The position numbers and the translations under genes were made by a program. A stretch of 26,638 nucleotides of DNA from JAGOZV01 sp964622895 (GTDB lineage: Bacteria > Patescibacteriota > Saccharimonadia > Saccharimonadales > Saccharimonadaceae), in NCBI GenBank assembly GCA_964622895.1, contig CAZUSB010000005.1, forward strand, positions 1 to 26,638, written 5' to 3'. Shown here piece by piece: positions 7,368-14,659 of the stretch (positions are counted from its first letter, which is position 1; the number at the start of each line of letters is the position of its first letter). Under the pieces are notes generated by a model. It saw nothing but the letters and a program-made list of their open reading frames with translations. It did not search any database and was not told the DNA's origin.

Positions 7368-7374
7368 GAAAGTA

Positions 7375-8541
7375 ATGTATATAGCAATTTTAGGAAGACA
7401 GCCAGACCTAGGTCTAGCAGAACTACGCCGAGTATATCAAGATGTTGAGCCTTTTTCTCAAAAGTCTGCCACCGTCTCTTCTGATTATTTTCACCTAAAC
7501 AGACTGGGAGGCACCTTAAAAGCTGGGTTTGTTGTAGCGGAATTTCAAGGTGATATCAAAAAGATTTACGCGCAGATTTCCCGGTATTATATCAAAAAAT
7601 GGACTGGCATAGACCATAAAATTACCCTTGGAATCAGCGCCTACGACTACCCAGCAAAGTCATCAGACCTTCAGCGACTAGGTCTTAATATCAAAAAATC
7701 TTTAAAAGACCATAATGTTAGTTTGCGATTAATACCAAACTCTACTCCAGCTCTCAGTACTGCCACTAGTCACAACAACAAACTTGGATTATCTTCAAAC
7801 AAAGTTGAACTTTTGATCGTGCGAGGTAAAGACAATAAAATTATCGTCGCTGAAAGTATTGGCGCTCAAAATATCACAGCTTATGCCAAACGTGATCAAA
7901 ATCGTCCAAAGCGTGATGCTTTTGTTGGTATGCTTCCGCCCAAACTGGCCCAAATCATGGTTAACCTAGCCGTCGGCAACAACCCTCCTAGTCGGGATTT
8001 CACTCTACTTGATCCATTTTGTGGTACTGGAGTGATTCTGCAAGAAGCTGATTTAATGGGCTACGGGGTTCTCGGCAGCGATTTGAGCGAAAAAATGATC
8101 GCCTACACGCATGAGAACCTCTCTTGGCTAGCCAAATCACACAAAAAATCTGGCATTTTGATCGACGATATCTGGCTAAAAAGCGGTGATGCTACCGATA
8201 CCCTTTGGCCTGATTTTGACACTGTCGCCACAGAAACATACCTGGGTAGACCTTTTAGCGCTCCCCCCTCAGATAAGTCACTTAAGGAGGTTTCAGACAC
8301 CTGCGAAGCCATTACGTCTGGATTTTTGATAAATTTGAGTCGTCAGTTAAAAACTGGTCAAGAATTTTGTATTGCAGTTCCTGCCTGGCGTCAGGCAAAC
8401 GGTAATTTTCATTTTCTAAATATCGTGTCTACTTTCGCTGAGTGTGGACTAGAACGGATTTTTGTTAGTGACCGTCCCTTGCTTTATTTTCGCGAAGATC
8501 AAGTAGTTGCGCGTCATCTTTATATTCTCAGGAAAACTTGA
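7375..8541 (+). CDS. TRM11-like class I SAM-dependent methyltransferase with altered motif IV
   Basis: The first residues MYIAILGRQPDLGLAELRRVY look like the N-terminal domain of THUMP-containing tRNA guanosine methyltransferases (Trm11/Trm-G10, COG1041), which bind tRNA. The C-terminal half is a Rossmann methyltransferase: motif I LDPFCGTG near residue 212, followed by the acidic loop (GYGVLGSDLS). In motif IV, where this group usually has DPPYG, the sequence is ATETYLGRPF (about 285), so the N/D-P-P-Y signature of base-amino methylation is missing. It may be a divergent tRNA methyltransferase or act on another substrate. Upstream in-frame ATGs as far back as 7267 exist, but that start would lie inside the divergent gene; the -10 box at 7362 supports 7375 (388 residues). 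Monocistronic; the rpmA promoter follows nine bases after its TGA. Confidence 0.8.
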   Translation: MYIAILGRQPDLGLAELRRVYQDVEPFSQKSATVSSDYFHLNRLGGTLKAGFVVAEFQGDIKKIYAQISRYYIKKWTGIDHKITLGISAYDYPAKSSDLQRLGLNIKKSLKDHNVSLRLIPNSTPALSTATSHNNKLGLSSNKVELLIVRGKDNKIIVAESIGAQNITAYAKRDQNRPKRDAFVGMLPPKLAQIMVNLAVGNNPPSRDFTLLDPFCGTGVILQEADLMGYGVLGSDLSEKMIAYTHENLSWLAKSHKKSGILIDDIWLKSGDATDTLWPDFDTVATETYLGRPFSAPPSDKSLKEVSDTCEAITSGFLINLSRQLKTGQEFCIAVPAWRQANGNFHFLNIVSTFAECGLERIFVSDRPLLYFREDQVVARHLYILRKT

Positions 8542-8550
8542 TAACACCCC

Positions 8551-8579
8551 TTGACTTTTACCCTACTCTCCTATAAAAT
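8551..8579 (+). promoter_or_regulatory. rpmA promoter (-35 TTGACT, -10 TAAAAT)
   Basis: TTGACT at 8551-8556 and TAAAAT at 8574-8579 with a 17-base spacer. This is the clearest -35/-10 pair in the window and one of the few promoters with a proper leader (about 25-28 bases) before its gene. Confidence 0.7.
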
Positions 8580-8602
8580 AAATAGGATTGTAATTATTAT
8601 TT

Positions 8603-8608
8603 AAGGAG
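8603..8608 (+). promoter_or_regulatory. Shine-Dalgarno of rpmA
   Basis: AAGGAG, five bases before the ATG at 8614. It contrasts with the neighbouring leaderless-type starts. Confidence 0.85.
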
Positions 8609-8613
8609 AATCA

Positions 8614-8892
8614 ATGTCAAAAGTAAAAGCTGGTGGAACTAGCAAAAATATCCACAACAGCCCCGGTCAGCGACTCGGAGTAAAGCGGTTTGGCGGACAA
8701 AAAGTCAACGCTGGAGAAGTACTTGTCAGACAGACTGGCTCAACTAAAATTGCCGGCCCTGGTACTTATACCTCTAAAAACTTTACTATTCACGCTGAAA
8801 TCGATGGTGTAGTCGAGTACTCAAAAGTAAAAAAGCCTCATTTTACTGGAAAAACTGTTCCACGCACACAAGTATCTGTTGTAGCGCAGTAA
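8614..8892 (+). CDS. rpmA: 50S ribosomal protein L27
   Basis: A 92-residue basic protein with the L27 signature KAGGTSKN...PGQRLGVKRFGGQ at the N-terminus, then VNAGEVLVRQTGSTKIAGPGTY. The L27 N-terminal tail reaches the peptidyl-transferase centre and helps position tRNA. The tail starts MSKVKAGG, with no Firmicutes-type N-terminal extension that would need cleavage. In most bacteria rpmA sits between rplU (L21) and obgE; here it is alone, with its own canonical promoter, Shine-Dalgarno and terminator, so it forms a strong single-gene unit. L27 identity is certain from sequence. Confidence 0.98.
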   Translation: MSKVKAGGTSKNIHNSPGQRLGVKRFGGQKVNAGEVLVRQTGSTKIAGPGTYTSKNFTIHAEIDGVVEYSKVKKPHFTGKTVPRTQVSVVAQ

Positions 8893-8910
8893 TAGATAGC
8901 CTGACCAATA

Positions 8911-8944
8911 AAAATATCGCTCTTATTTGACGGAGCGATATTTT
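8911..8944. terminator. Bidirectional hairpin terminator between rpmA and the convergent receiver gene
   Basis: A perfect 12-bp inverted repeat: AAAATATCGCTC (8911-8922) and GAGCGATATTTT (8933-8944) with a 10-base loop. It ends in T-runs when read on either strand, and lies between two convergent genes that stop at 8892 (+) and 8962 (-). It is the only convincing factor-independent terminator I found. Confidence 0.88.
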
Positions 8945-8961
8945 GATTAATTATTTAAAGA

Positions 8962-9345
8962 TTATTCTTCTATACCGAGGTGTTTTTTCACTCGCTCTAC
9001 AACATCACCTATCACTACCTGAGACTTAACTAGATAATCATCTACACCAAGCAACTCTGCTCGTTCTTTGTCGCGTGGCTGACTAAGCGCGGTCAGCATA
9101 ATGATAGTAATATTTGATGTCTCGGGTGTGTTACGCAATATATCTAAGACATCAAAACCACTGATTCGTGGCATCATCGCATCTAGTAATATAATATCTG
9201 GCTTAAAACTAATAGCAGCTGACAAGGCGTCCTCGCCATTATAAACTTCTTTTACTTCAAACCCCTCTATTTCAAACCGTGAACGATAAACCTGAGATAG
9301 CATCTCGTCGTCTTCTACCAATAAAATCTTTTTCTTTCTATCCAT
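8962..9345 (-). CDS. Stand-alone response regulator receiver domain (CheY-like)
   Basis: A 127-residue receiver with all phosphorylation residues: E11-D12-D13, phospho-acceptor Asp55 (IILLDAMMP), Thr85 (IMLTA) and Lys107 (DYLVKS). There is no output domain and no kinase gene beside it. It is the last gene of the S41 protease transcript: the protease stop (TAG at 9347-9349) is one base before the chosen ATG. An in-frame ATG five codons earlier (9360) lies inside the protease gene and has no Shine-Dalgarno, whereas the ATG at 9345 is preceded by GAAGG at four bases, so I choose 9345. Its kinase could be the soluble one at 3305-4027, but that is only a guess. The position downstream of the cell-wall block suggests a link to envelope control. 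Confidence 0.9.
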   Translation of the reverse strand: MDRKKKILLVEDDEMLSQVYRSRFEIEGFEVKEVYNGEDALSAAISFKPDIILLDAMMPRISGFDVLDILRNTPETSNITIIMLTALSQPRDKERAELLGVDDYLVKSQVVIGDVVERVKKHLGIEE

Positions 9346-9346
9346 A

Positions 9347-10591
9347 CTACCTTCTATCATATAACAGTTTTATCGCTTCGTCTAGTTGATTATCATTAGC
9401 ATTATCATTTTGCTGATCCTGCAATACAACCTCTACATCTGGCTTGATACCTTGTTTGGTAATATTAACTCCATTTGGCGTGTACCACCTGGCAATTGTG
9501 ACCTTTAATTGATTATCGTTTGGCAGGCTGAGCATCGTTTGAACGCTACCTTTACCGTACGTCTTTGCGCCGATAAGAGTAGCCGCTTTGTGATCGCGCA
9601 GTGCTCCGGCTAATATCTCACTGGCTGACGCAGTTGCTTCATTAACCAGCACCACTGTCGGCATTCCTTCTACGATAGCGTCGTTGCCAGTTTTTCTCCT
9701 GTCAATGATTTTGTTTCCTGTTTTCTCGACAACTACTTCTTTATCATTTAGCCATATACCAGCTGCACTAACAGCCGCGTCTAAATAACCTCCGCCATTA
9801 TTACGTAAATCCAGCACTATTCCCTTTAGTTGACCTTTATCTACCTGTTCTTTGACTGACTGCCTCATCAACCTTGCTGTATCTTGATCGAAACGTAAAA
9901 CACTCAGAATTAACGTGCCGTCTTTTCGCATCTCAGACGATACGCTTGGAACTGAAATGATCTGTCGTGTAATAGTAAACTCCATTGGCGTGCTGTCGCG
10001 TACGATACTGACCTTCACGGTAGTACCCACATCACCGCGAATTTTTTTCACCACATTTTCTGTTGATTCATTTAATACGTTGGCATCATTGACTGATGTA
10101 ATTATATCACCGGCCTTTAGGTCCGCTTTTTGTGCAGGTGTGCCGTCGAGCACCCGTGCGATCACAACATGGCCATCTTTTTGGTAAAGCTCTGCCCCAA
10201 TACCGCCACCAATTGAACCTTGCATATCGTTATTGAATTCTTCTACTTCTTCGGCGTCAAGAAAGACTGTATATTCATCTCCAGCCGCCGCTACCAAACC
10301 ACGACTAGCACCATTTATTAGTGCTTGCTCGTCTAATTCGCCATCAAAATTTGCTTTGAGCTTTTGGTATGTATATTGGACTTCAGAAAGATCTATTTCA
10401 GAAGTAGACATTTTCTCGCCAAACATCGTAGAAAAAGCAGCCTGTAGATATCTGTCGTTATAACCAAAAAATAAACCAATCGTCAACGATATTAATGCCA
10501 CTACAATCGTCACTTTGGCCACTGATTGTTTTGATTTCGGCTTTTGCCCTGCAGACACTTGAGTAGCTTGCTCTTGTTTTGAACTATCCAA
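9347..10591 (-). CDS. Carboxy-terminal processing protease, S41 family, membrane-anchored
   Basis: A 414-residue CtpA/CtpB-type serine protease. A basic, Gln/Ser-rich N-terminus precedes one membrane helix at about 26-44, leaving the rest outside. A PDZ domain covers about 120-205 (SIGGGIGAELYQKDG ... AGDIITSVND) and the S41 core about 210-390. The Ser-Lys dyad is Ser322 (ATASASEILAGAL) and Lys347 (TYGKGSVQ); the 25-residue spacing matches Tsp and CtpB. The start is a TTG: an ATG just upstream is out of frame and hits a stop after four codons. The TTG has GGGGG seven bases upstream. It lies between the CHAP hydrolase gene and a receiver gene. Family members trim or degrade periplasmic and wall proteins; some control cell-wall hydrolases (known for other bacteria), which fits this position. 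Confidence 0.93.
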   Translation of the reverse strand: MDSSKQEQATQVSAGQKPKSKQSVAKVTIVVALISLTIGLFFGYNDRYLQAAFSTMFGEKMSTSEIDLSEVQYTYQKLKANFDGELDEQALINGASRGLVAAAGDEYTVFLDAEEVEEFNNDMQGSIGGGIGAELYQKDGHVVIARVLDGTPAQKADLKAGDIITSVNDANVLNESTENVVKKIRGDVGTTVKVSIVRDSTPMEFTITRQIISVPSVSSEMRKDGTLILSVLRFDQDTARLMRQSVKEQVDKGQLKGIVLDLRNNGGGYLDAAVSAAGIWLNDKEVVVEKTGNKIIDRRKTGNDAIVEGMPTVVLVNEATASASEILAGALRDHKAATLIGAKTYGKGSVQTMLSLPNDNQLKVTIARWYTPNGVNITKQGIKPDVEVVLQDQQNDNANDNQLDEAIKLLYDRR

Positions 10592-10598
10592 ACTTCAT

Positions 10599-10621
10599 CC
10601 CCCGCTTATGTTAAGATTATA
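10599..10621 (-). promoter_or_regulatory. ctpA-type gene promoter -10 and GGGGG ribosome site
   Basis: TATAAT at 10616-10621 and GGGGG at 10599-10603 on the - strand, the latter seven bases before the TTG start at 10591. The leader would be about 17 bases. GGGGG can pair with the CCUCC of 16S rRNA through one G-U pair. Confidence 0.5.
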
Positions 10622-10631
10622 ACTTAAATTT

Positions 10632-11813
10632 CTAATTAAATCTAATGGTCTTCATAACGACACCATTTGTGGCTTTATCAGCAGTAACAGTACCTCGTCC
10701 AGGTGATAAACGTCCACCATAGCCATTGTAGTCTGTAAACGATATGACACCATTGCTTGCACCCTCTACATACATAACGTGACCATAAATACTTGTGCCT
10801 AATAGCACAATGACATCACCTTTTCTAACGTCACTTGCAGACACTCTAGTGCCATGGTTCCACCAATTTCGTGCATGTCCAAGGTAAGCAAAGCCTTTAT
10901 TACCGGCTCCACTCGTCGCATTGTCCGCTGCTAAGTGCCATGCTACATAAGACACGCACTGTCTTTTAAAATAGCCCCACTCATCAGCAGCATAAAAGTT
11001 AGTCTCATTTTTATAAGGATAAGCAGTTGTAGCTGAAGTACCTGCAGTAATGCCCGAGCTTGAACCTGGTTTTGGCAGGCTATCTAGTTGACGTTGATTA
11101 TCGGCGATTGCTTTTTCAAGATTTTGTACCATGCTTGAATATTTTGCCTCGTTACCTTCGGTCTCACTAAGAATCCTGTTTTGCTCTGCTTGACGATTGG
11201 CCATCAATTGATTCTGAACCTTTTGGTCTTCTAAAATTACACCAACCTCAGCTTTGTCTTTTTCTGCTTTAGCCTTTAGTTCTTTTATTTCGGCAATAGT
11301 TTTAGCTAAACTTTCTCTTGCTGAATGCCTAGACTCCTGGAGGTCAAGAATCTCGCTTATATTTTGGCTACTAAACACCATTTCTAGTGGTGTTATTTGC
11401 TCACCTATTTGAATATCGGCGATCGTATTTCCAAGTGCGTCACGATTAGTCTGAATCTTTTTTTCAATTTCTGCTATCTGAATAGTTAACTCATTGAAAT
11501 TAGCTTGATTAATATTAACTTGTGCTTGAATGGCATTCTTTTCTAAATCAATCACTGCAAGTTCGCGACTTAGCGTATCCGCTTGCGCTCTTAGGTTCTG
11601 TGCTTCTTTTTCAAAACGTATTTTATCCGCTTGAGCTGCACGAATCTTAGACGAGCATTGCGCACGTGTAGTACATGGCGTTGCACCAATTGATGTGTTG
11701 TTATTATTACTATATAATGTAAAGCTTAGTGCTAAAATCAACGCAACCGATAAAATAGTGGGCGTTTTTGCCATCTTAATAGGCGAAACTCTAGTGGTGG
11801 ATCGTAGTTTCAT
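10632..11813 (-). CDS. Secreted coiled-coil CHAP-domain peptidoglycan hydrolase (PcsB-like)
   Basis: A 393-residue exported protein. A basic N-terminus and hydrophobic helix (about 17-34) form a signal peptide or anchor. A long coiled coil covers about 50-245, rich in Ala, Glu, Gln and Lys. After a Ser/Gly/Pro linker, the CHAP amidase/endopeptidase domain fills 265-393, with catalytic Cys286 (KRQCVSYVAW), His345 (YGHVMYVE) and a DYNGY segment for the third residue. The layout matches PcsB/RipC-type hydrolases that are held inactive by their coiled coil and switched on by FtsEX; ftsEX lies directly upstream, which makes that partnership very likely. An ATG at 11825 overlaps the likely -10 box; the ATG at 11813 follows it by ten bases and is preferred. 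This predicts a cysteine wall hydrolase acting at the division septum. Confidence 0.92.
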   Translation of the reverse strand: MKLRSTTRVSPIKMAKTPTILSVALILALSFTLYSNNNNTSIGATPCTTRAQCSSKIRAAQADKIRFEKEAQNLRAQADTLSRELAVIDLEKNAIQAQVNINQANFNELTIQIAEIEKKIQTNRDALGNTIADIQIGEQITPLEMVFSSQNISEILDLQESRHSARESLAKTIAEIKELKAKAEKDKAEVGVILEDQKVQNQLMANRQAEQNRILSETEGNEAKYSSMVQNLEKAIADNQRQLDSLPKPGSSSGITAGTSATTAYPYKNETNFYAADEWGYFKRQCVSYVAWHLAADNATSGAGNKGFAYLGHARNWWNHGTRVSASDVRKGDVIVLLGTSIYGHVMYVEGASNGVISFTDYNGYGGRLSPGRGTVTADKATNGVVMKTIRFN

Positions 11814-11823
11814 AATACTCTCC

Positions 11824-11853
11824 ATATTAGCATAAGAGGCACCACAAAGTCAA
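11824..11853 (-). promoter_or_regulatory. Promoter of the CHAP hydrolase gene (-35 TTGACT, -10 TAATAT)
   Basis: On the - strand TTGACT (11848-11853) and TAATAT (11824-11829) with an 18-base spacer, in the gap after ftsX. The -10 box ends ten bases before the ATG at 11813, giving a leader of at most about three bases. The hydrolase can therefore be made separately from ftsEX. Confidence 0.55.
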
Positions 11854-11870
11854 TAGCTGTTATGCTTATA

Positions 11871-12857
11871 TTAGATTTTGAGATATCGCCTCGTTGCCAA
11901 AGATGATGATATAACACCAATTATAATTCCGCAAATAGCGACAGCAACAAACACCAGCGGCCAATATCCCAAACTACTATTTAATGTTCCCGAAATTGCA
12001 ACATAATCTGAAAGTTTACTGTCTTTTAGGGCAAACAAAATGCCTAAACCTACTCCAGTAGCAATTATAGCGGCCAAAACACCGTACATCATTGCCTCTA
12101 TAATGAATGGGCCACGGATAAAGGACTTATCAGCTCCGATCAACTGCATCATATAAATCTCTTCTCGTCTATTAAATATGGCCATACGAATGGTGTTAAA
12201 AATTATCAATGACGAGATAATTACAAATAAAAGACTAGCGACTATACCTGCGCGCTGGCCAAAAGTGACTGCCCTACCGATTGAGACGATACTGTCTCGA
12301 CGCTTGCCCGCAAAAGAGGGCTCGCGCGCTGGATCTATGCTTTCTTGTAGCAATTTATTCTCTTTTGAAAATTTTTGCAGCTCACTGGTATCATTGATAT
12401 CATTTACGACCACTCGTAAAACCGCTGGACTACGATTTGAAGCTTCTTTTAGTGCTTCTAAAAGCTCAGTGTCATGACGATTGTCTTGGACGAAATTATC
12501 CCGGGTCTCACTGGAGTTAACAAAACTAGCTGACTTAACTGAATCAAGTTTCCTTAATTCTGCGACTAGCTCTTTTCCTTGCTCGTCACTCGTATCTGAC
12601 TTTAAATAAATAGACATATCTACTTTTTGTTTTAGCTCGTCTATGGTTTCTGTCATGACATTATTTGCAGCTACTGTCATAAAAATAATCAGTAATGTAA
12701 TAGTCATAACTGCCGTAGCGGCAATCGTCAGCCAAGCATTTCTAGTGAAATTACTCATGCCATACTTAAAAATACGAAATAGAGTTAGTGTTCTGCGCTT
12801 TTTATAGCGTTGCTTTCGTAACTCTTTTGTCTTGATTTTTTTAGTTTTTCTTGCCAT
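11871..12857 (-). CDS. ftsX: Cell division protein FtsX (permease of FtsEX)
   Basis: A 328-residue membrane protein with a very basic cytoplasmic N-terminus (KKIKTKELRKQRYKKRRT), a first membrane helix at about 39-64, an extracellular domain of roughly 130 residues, and three more helices (about 205-225, 250-275, 297-320) in the FtsX/MacB permease pattern, with the coupling segment FNRREEIYMMQLIGADKSFIRGPF. The outer loop is where FtsX contacts its wall hydrolase partner in other bacteria. The gene starts three bases after the ftsE stop. FtsX transmits the ATPase cycle of FtsE to the coiled-coil CHAP hydrolase encoded next. Identity is clear from topology, the permease motif and the ftsE neighbour. 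Confidence 0.95.
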   Translation of the reverse strand: MARKTKKIKTKELRKQRYKKRRTLTLFRIFKYGMSNFTRNAWLTIAATAVMTITLLIIFMTVAANNVMTETIDELKQKVDMSIYLKSDTSDEQGKELVAELRKLDSVKSASFVNSSETRDNFVQDNRHDTELLEALKEASNRSPAVLRVVVNDINDTSELQKFSKENKLLQESIDPAREPSFAGKRRDSIVSIGRAVTFGQRAGIVASLLFVIISSLIIFNTIRMAIFNRREEIYMMQLIGADKSFIRGPFIIEAMMYGVLAAIIATGVGLGILFALKDSKLSDYVAISGTLNSSLGYWPLVFVAVAICGIIIGVISSSLATRRYLKI

Positions 12858-12860
12858 ACA

Positions 12861-13544
12861 CTATTGCCTATAGCTCCCTACTGCTTGGTCGCTAGTAATT
12901 TTACCGTTGTCAATCGTTACAACTCTTCTTTTTAGTTTATTTACGATCTCTACGTTATGCGTTGTTAATAGAACTGTCGTGCCATATTTATTAATTTTTT
13001 CAAGAAGTCTAACGATATCCCAACTATGACGAGGGTCAAGATTACCTGTTGGCTCATCTGCTATCAATATCTTTGGTTGCCTCACTACTGCCCTAGCAAT
13101 AGCCACTCTTTGTCTTTCGCCACCAGATAATTGGTGCGGATACATTTTGTCTTTGCCTTTTAACCCGACTAAATTAATAACTTTTGGTACAGTTGCGTGG
13201 ATCTCACGATTGGTCATTCCAGCTATCTCCAGAGCAAATGCGATATTTTCAAAAACAGTTCTCTGTGGCAGAAGTTTGAAATCCTGAAATACTACGCCGA
13301 TTTTACGTCTTAGTAGCGGAATGTCTTTGTCTTTAAGCGCGTCGTAGTCTATTCCCCCGACAACGATTTTTCCGCTGGTTGGTTTTTCTTCACGAGTTAG
13401 TAGTTTCAAGAGAGTAGATTTTCCGGCACCACTGGTACCGACCATAATAACAAATTCTTTTGGTTGAATAAACAAACTTACCCGGTTGAGCGCCGGAGCC
13501 ATGTCTTTGCCATATGATTTTACTACCCTATCTAAAAGAATCAT
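12861..13544 (-). CDS. ftsE: Cell division ATP-binding protein FtsE
   Basis: A 227-residue ABC ATPase. Walker A is GTSGAGKST (36-44), the Q-loop is VVFQDFKLLP, the signature is LSGGERQ (139-145), Walker B is ILIADEPTGNLD (159-170), and the switch His is in LLTTHN. The segment VFQDFKLLPQRTVFENIAF is typical of FtsE. It forms the cytoplasmic motor of the FtsEX complex at the division site. Its promoter (TGA-TATAAT) lies nine bases before the ATG, so it starts a leaderless ftsE-ftsX mRNA separate from prfB upstream (44-bp gap). Confidence 0.96.
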   Translation of the reverse strand: MILLDRVVKSYGKDMAPALNRVSLFIQPKEFVIMVGTSGAGKSTLLKLLTREEKPTSGKIVVGGIDYDALKDKDIPLLRRKIGVVFQDFKLLPQRTVFENIAFALEIAGMTNREIHATVPKVINLVGLKGKDKMYPHQLSGGERQRVAIARAVVRQPKILIADEPTGNLDPRHSWDIVRLLEKINKYGTTVLLTTHNVEIVNKLKRRVVTIDNGKITSDQAVGSYRQ

Positions 13545-13553
13545 CTTTAGACA

Positions 13554-13559
13554 ATTATA
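13554..13559 (-). promoter_or_regulatory. Extended -10 box of ftsEX, predicted leaderless
   Basis: TGA-TATAAT on the - strand, nine bases before the ftsE ATG at 13544. No Shine-Dalgarno is present in the spacer. It lies in the 44-base gap after prfB. Confidence 0.6.
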
Positions 13560-13588
13560 TCATAACTTAGCTTAGGCGCTATGATGGG

Positions 13589-14659
13589 CTACATAGAAAG
13601 ATAAGCGTCTATAAAACTATCTAACTCGCCATCAAGAACTTTTTTGGGGTCACCATCCTCATGTTTGGTACGAGTATCTTTAACCAGGGAATACGGATGC
13701 AAAACGTAATTTCTAATCTGACTCCCCCAGCTTGCTGATTGACCAGCTTGTAGTTCTGATAAGCTCTCGGCGTGCTGTTCTAACTTTAGTTGTAATAGTT
13801 TAGACGCTAAGATCTTTAGGGCCGTTTCTTTATTTTGTAATTGCGAGCGCTCATTTTGAATTGCCACAGATACTCCTGTCGGAAGATGTGTTATTCGTAC
13901 CGCGCTATCAGTTGTATTGACAGACTGCCCGCCATGTCCACCGGCACGATAAACGTCCACTTTGAGGTCTTTATCGTCTAATGCTATTTGTTTTGGCTCG
14001 TTGATCCTTGGCAGTACTTCTACCAGTGCAAAACTAGTTTGTCGCAAATTGTCACTATTAAAAGGACTTAGTCTTACCAATCTATGAACGCCATGCTCGC
14101 CTTTTAATTTTCCATAGGCATATAAACCGTCAATTTCTATAACAGATGTTTTAACACCCGCCTCTTCACCTGCAGACCTCTCGTGGACGGTTGTTTTCAA
14201 GTTGTGTTTTTCAGAAAAACGTAGGTACATGCGTTCTAGCATCTCTGCCCAGTCTTGCGCGTCGGTTCCACCAACACCAGCAGTGATTCGCAGTATCACA
14301 GAATATTTATCGTATTCACCAGTAAAAAGTAGTTGCTTTTTTAGCTCTTGATATTCTATTTCTAGAGCCTCTGTTTGTTCCGTAAACTCACCCAGTAAAG
14401 AGTCATCATTTAACTCTAACAATTCAGTCAAATCTTTAACTTGCGTGTGCAAGATAGACCAAGGATCAACCGACTGCTTTAAATCAGACAACATTTTTAG
14501 TTTTTCTTGCGCCAAAGCCGGATTATTCCAAATATCAGACTGGCTTGTTTCGAGCTCAAGCTTAGCAATTTTATTATTTTGTTCAGTAAACTTTAATATC
14601 GATTTTGCTTTTGCGATATCTTCATCTAGCGTTTGTAATCGTTTCTTTATTGGTTGCAT
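13589..14659 (-). CDS. prfB: Peptide chain release factor 2
   Basis: Releases finished proteins at UGA and UAA. The recognition tripeptide SPF (198-200, in VRLSPFNSDNL) marks RF2 rather than RF1, and the catalytic GGQ is at 243-245 (AGGHGGQSVNTTDSAVRITH). At 356 residues the length is normal. Unlike many bacterial prfB genes, the frame is continuous: there is no in-frame TGA with a +1 frameshift site around codon 25, so autoregulation by frameshifting is absent. Its ATG follows the murD TAA without a gap, with a Shine-Dalgarno AGAGGG six bases upstream (14666-14671). An active RF2 agrees with TGA being used as a stop in several genes here. Confidence 0.96.
   Translation of the reverse strand: MQPIKKRLQTLDEDIAKAKSILKFTEQNNKIAKLELETSQSDIWNNPALAQEKLKMLSDLKQSVDPWSILHTQVKDLTELLELNDDSLLGEFTEQTEALEIEYQELKKQLLFTGEYDKYSVILRITAGVGGTDAQDWAEMLERMYLRFSEKHNLKTTVHERSAGEEAGVKTSVIEIDGLYAYGKLKGEHGVHRLVRLSPFNSDNLRQTSFALVEVLPRINEPKQIALDDKDLKVDVYRAGGHGGQSVNTTDSAVRITHLPTGVSVAIQNERSQLQNKETALKILASKLLQLKLEQHAESLSELQAGQSASWGSQIRNYVLHPYSLVKDTRTKHEDGDPKKVLDGELDSFIDAYLSM

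Noticed and set aside
7267..7374. Upstream in-frame extension of the methyltransferase-like gene
   Set aside because: It would lie inside the divergent membrane-protein gene and before the TATAAT at 7362; the added residues (poly-Phe stretch) do not look like the family N-terminus.
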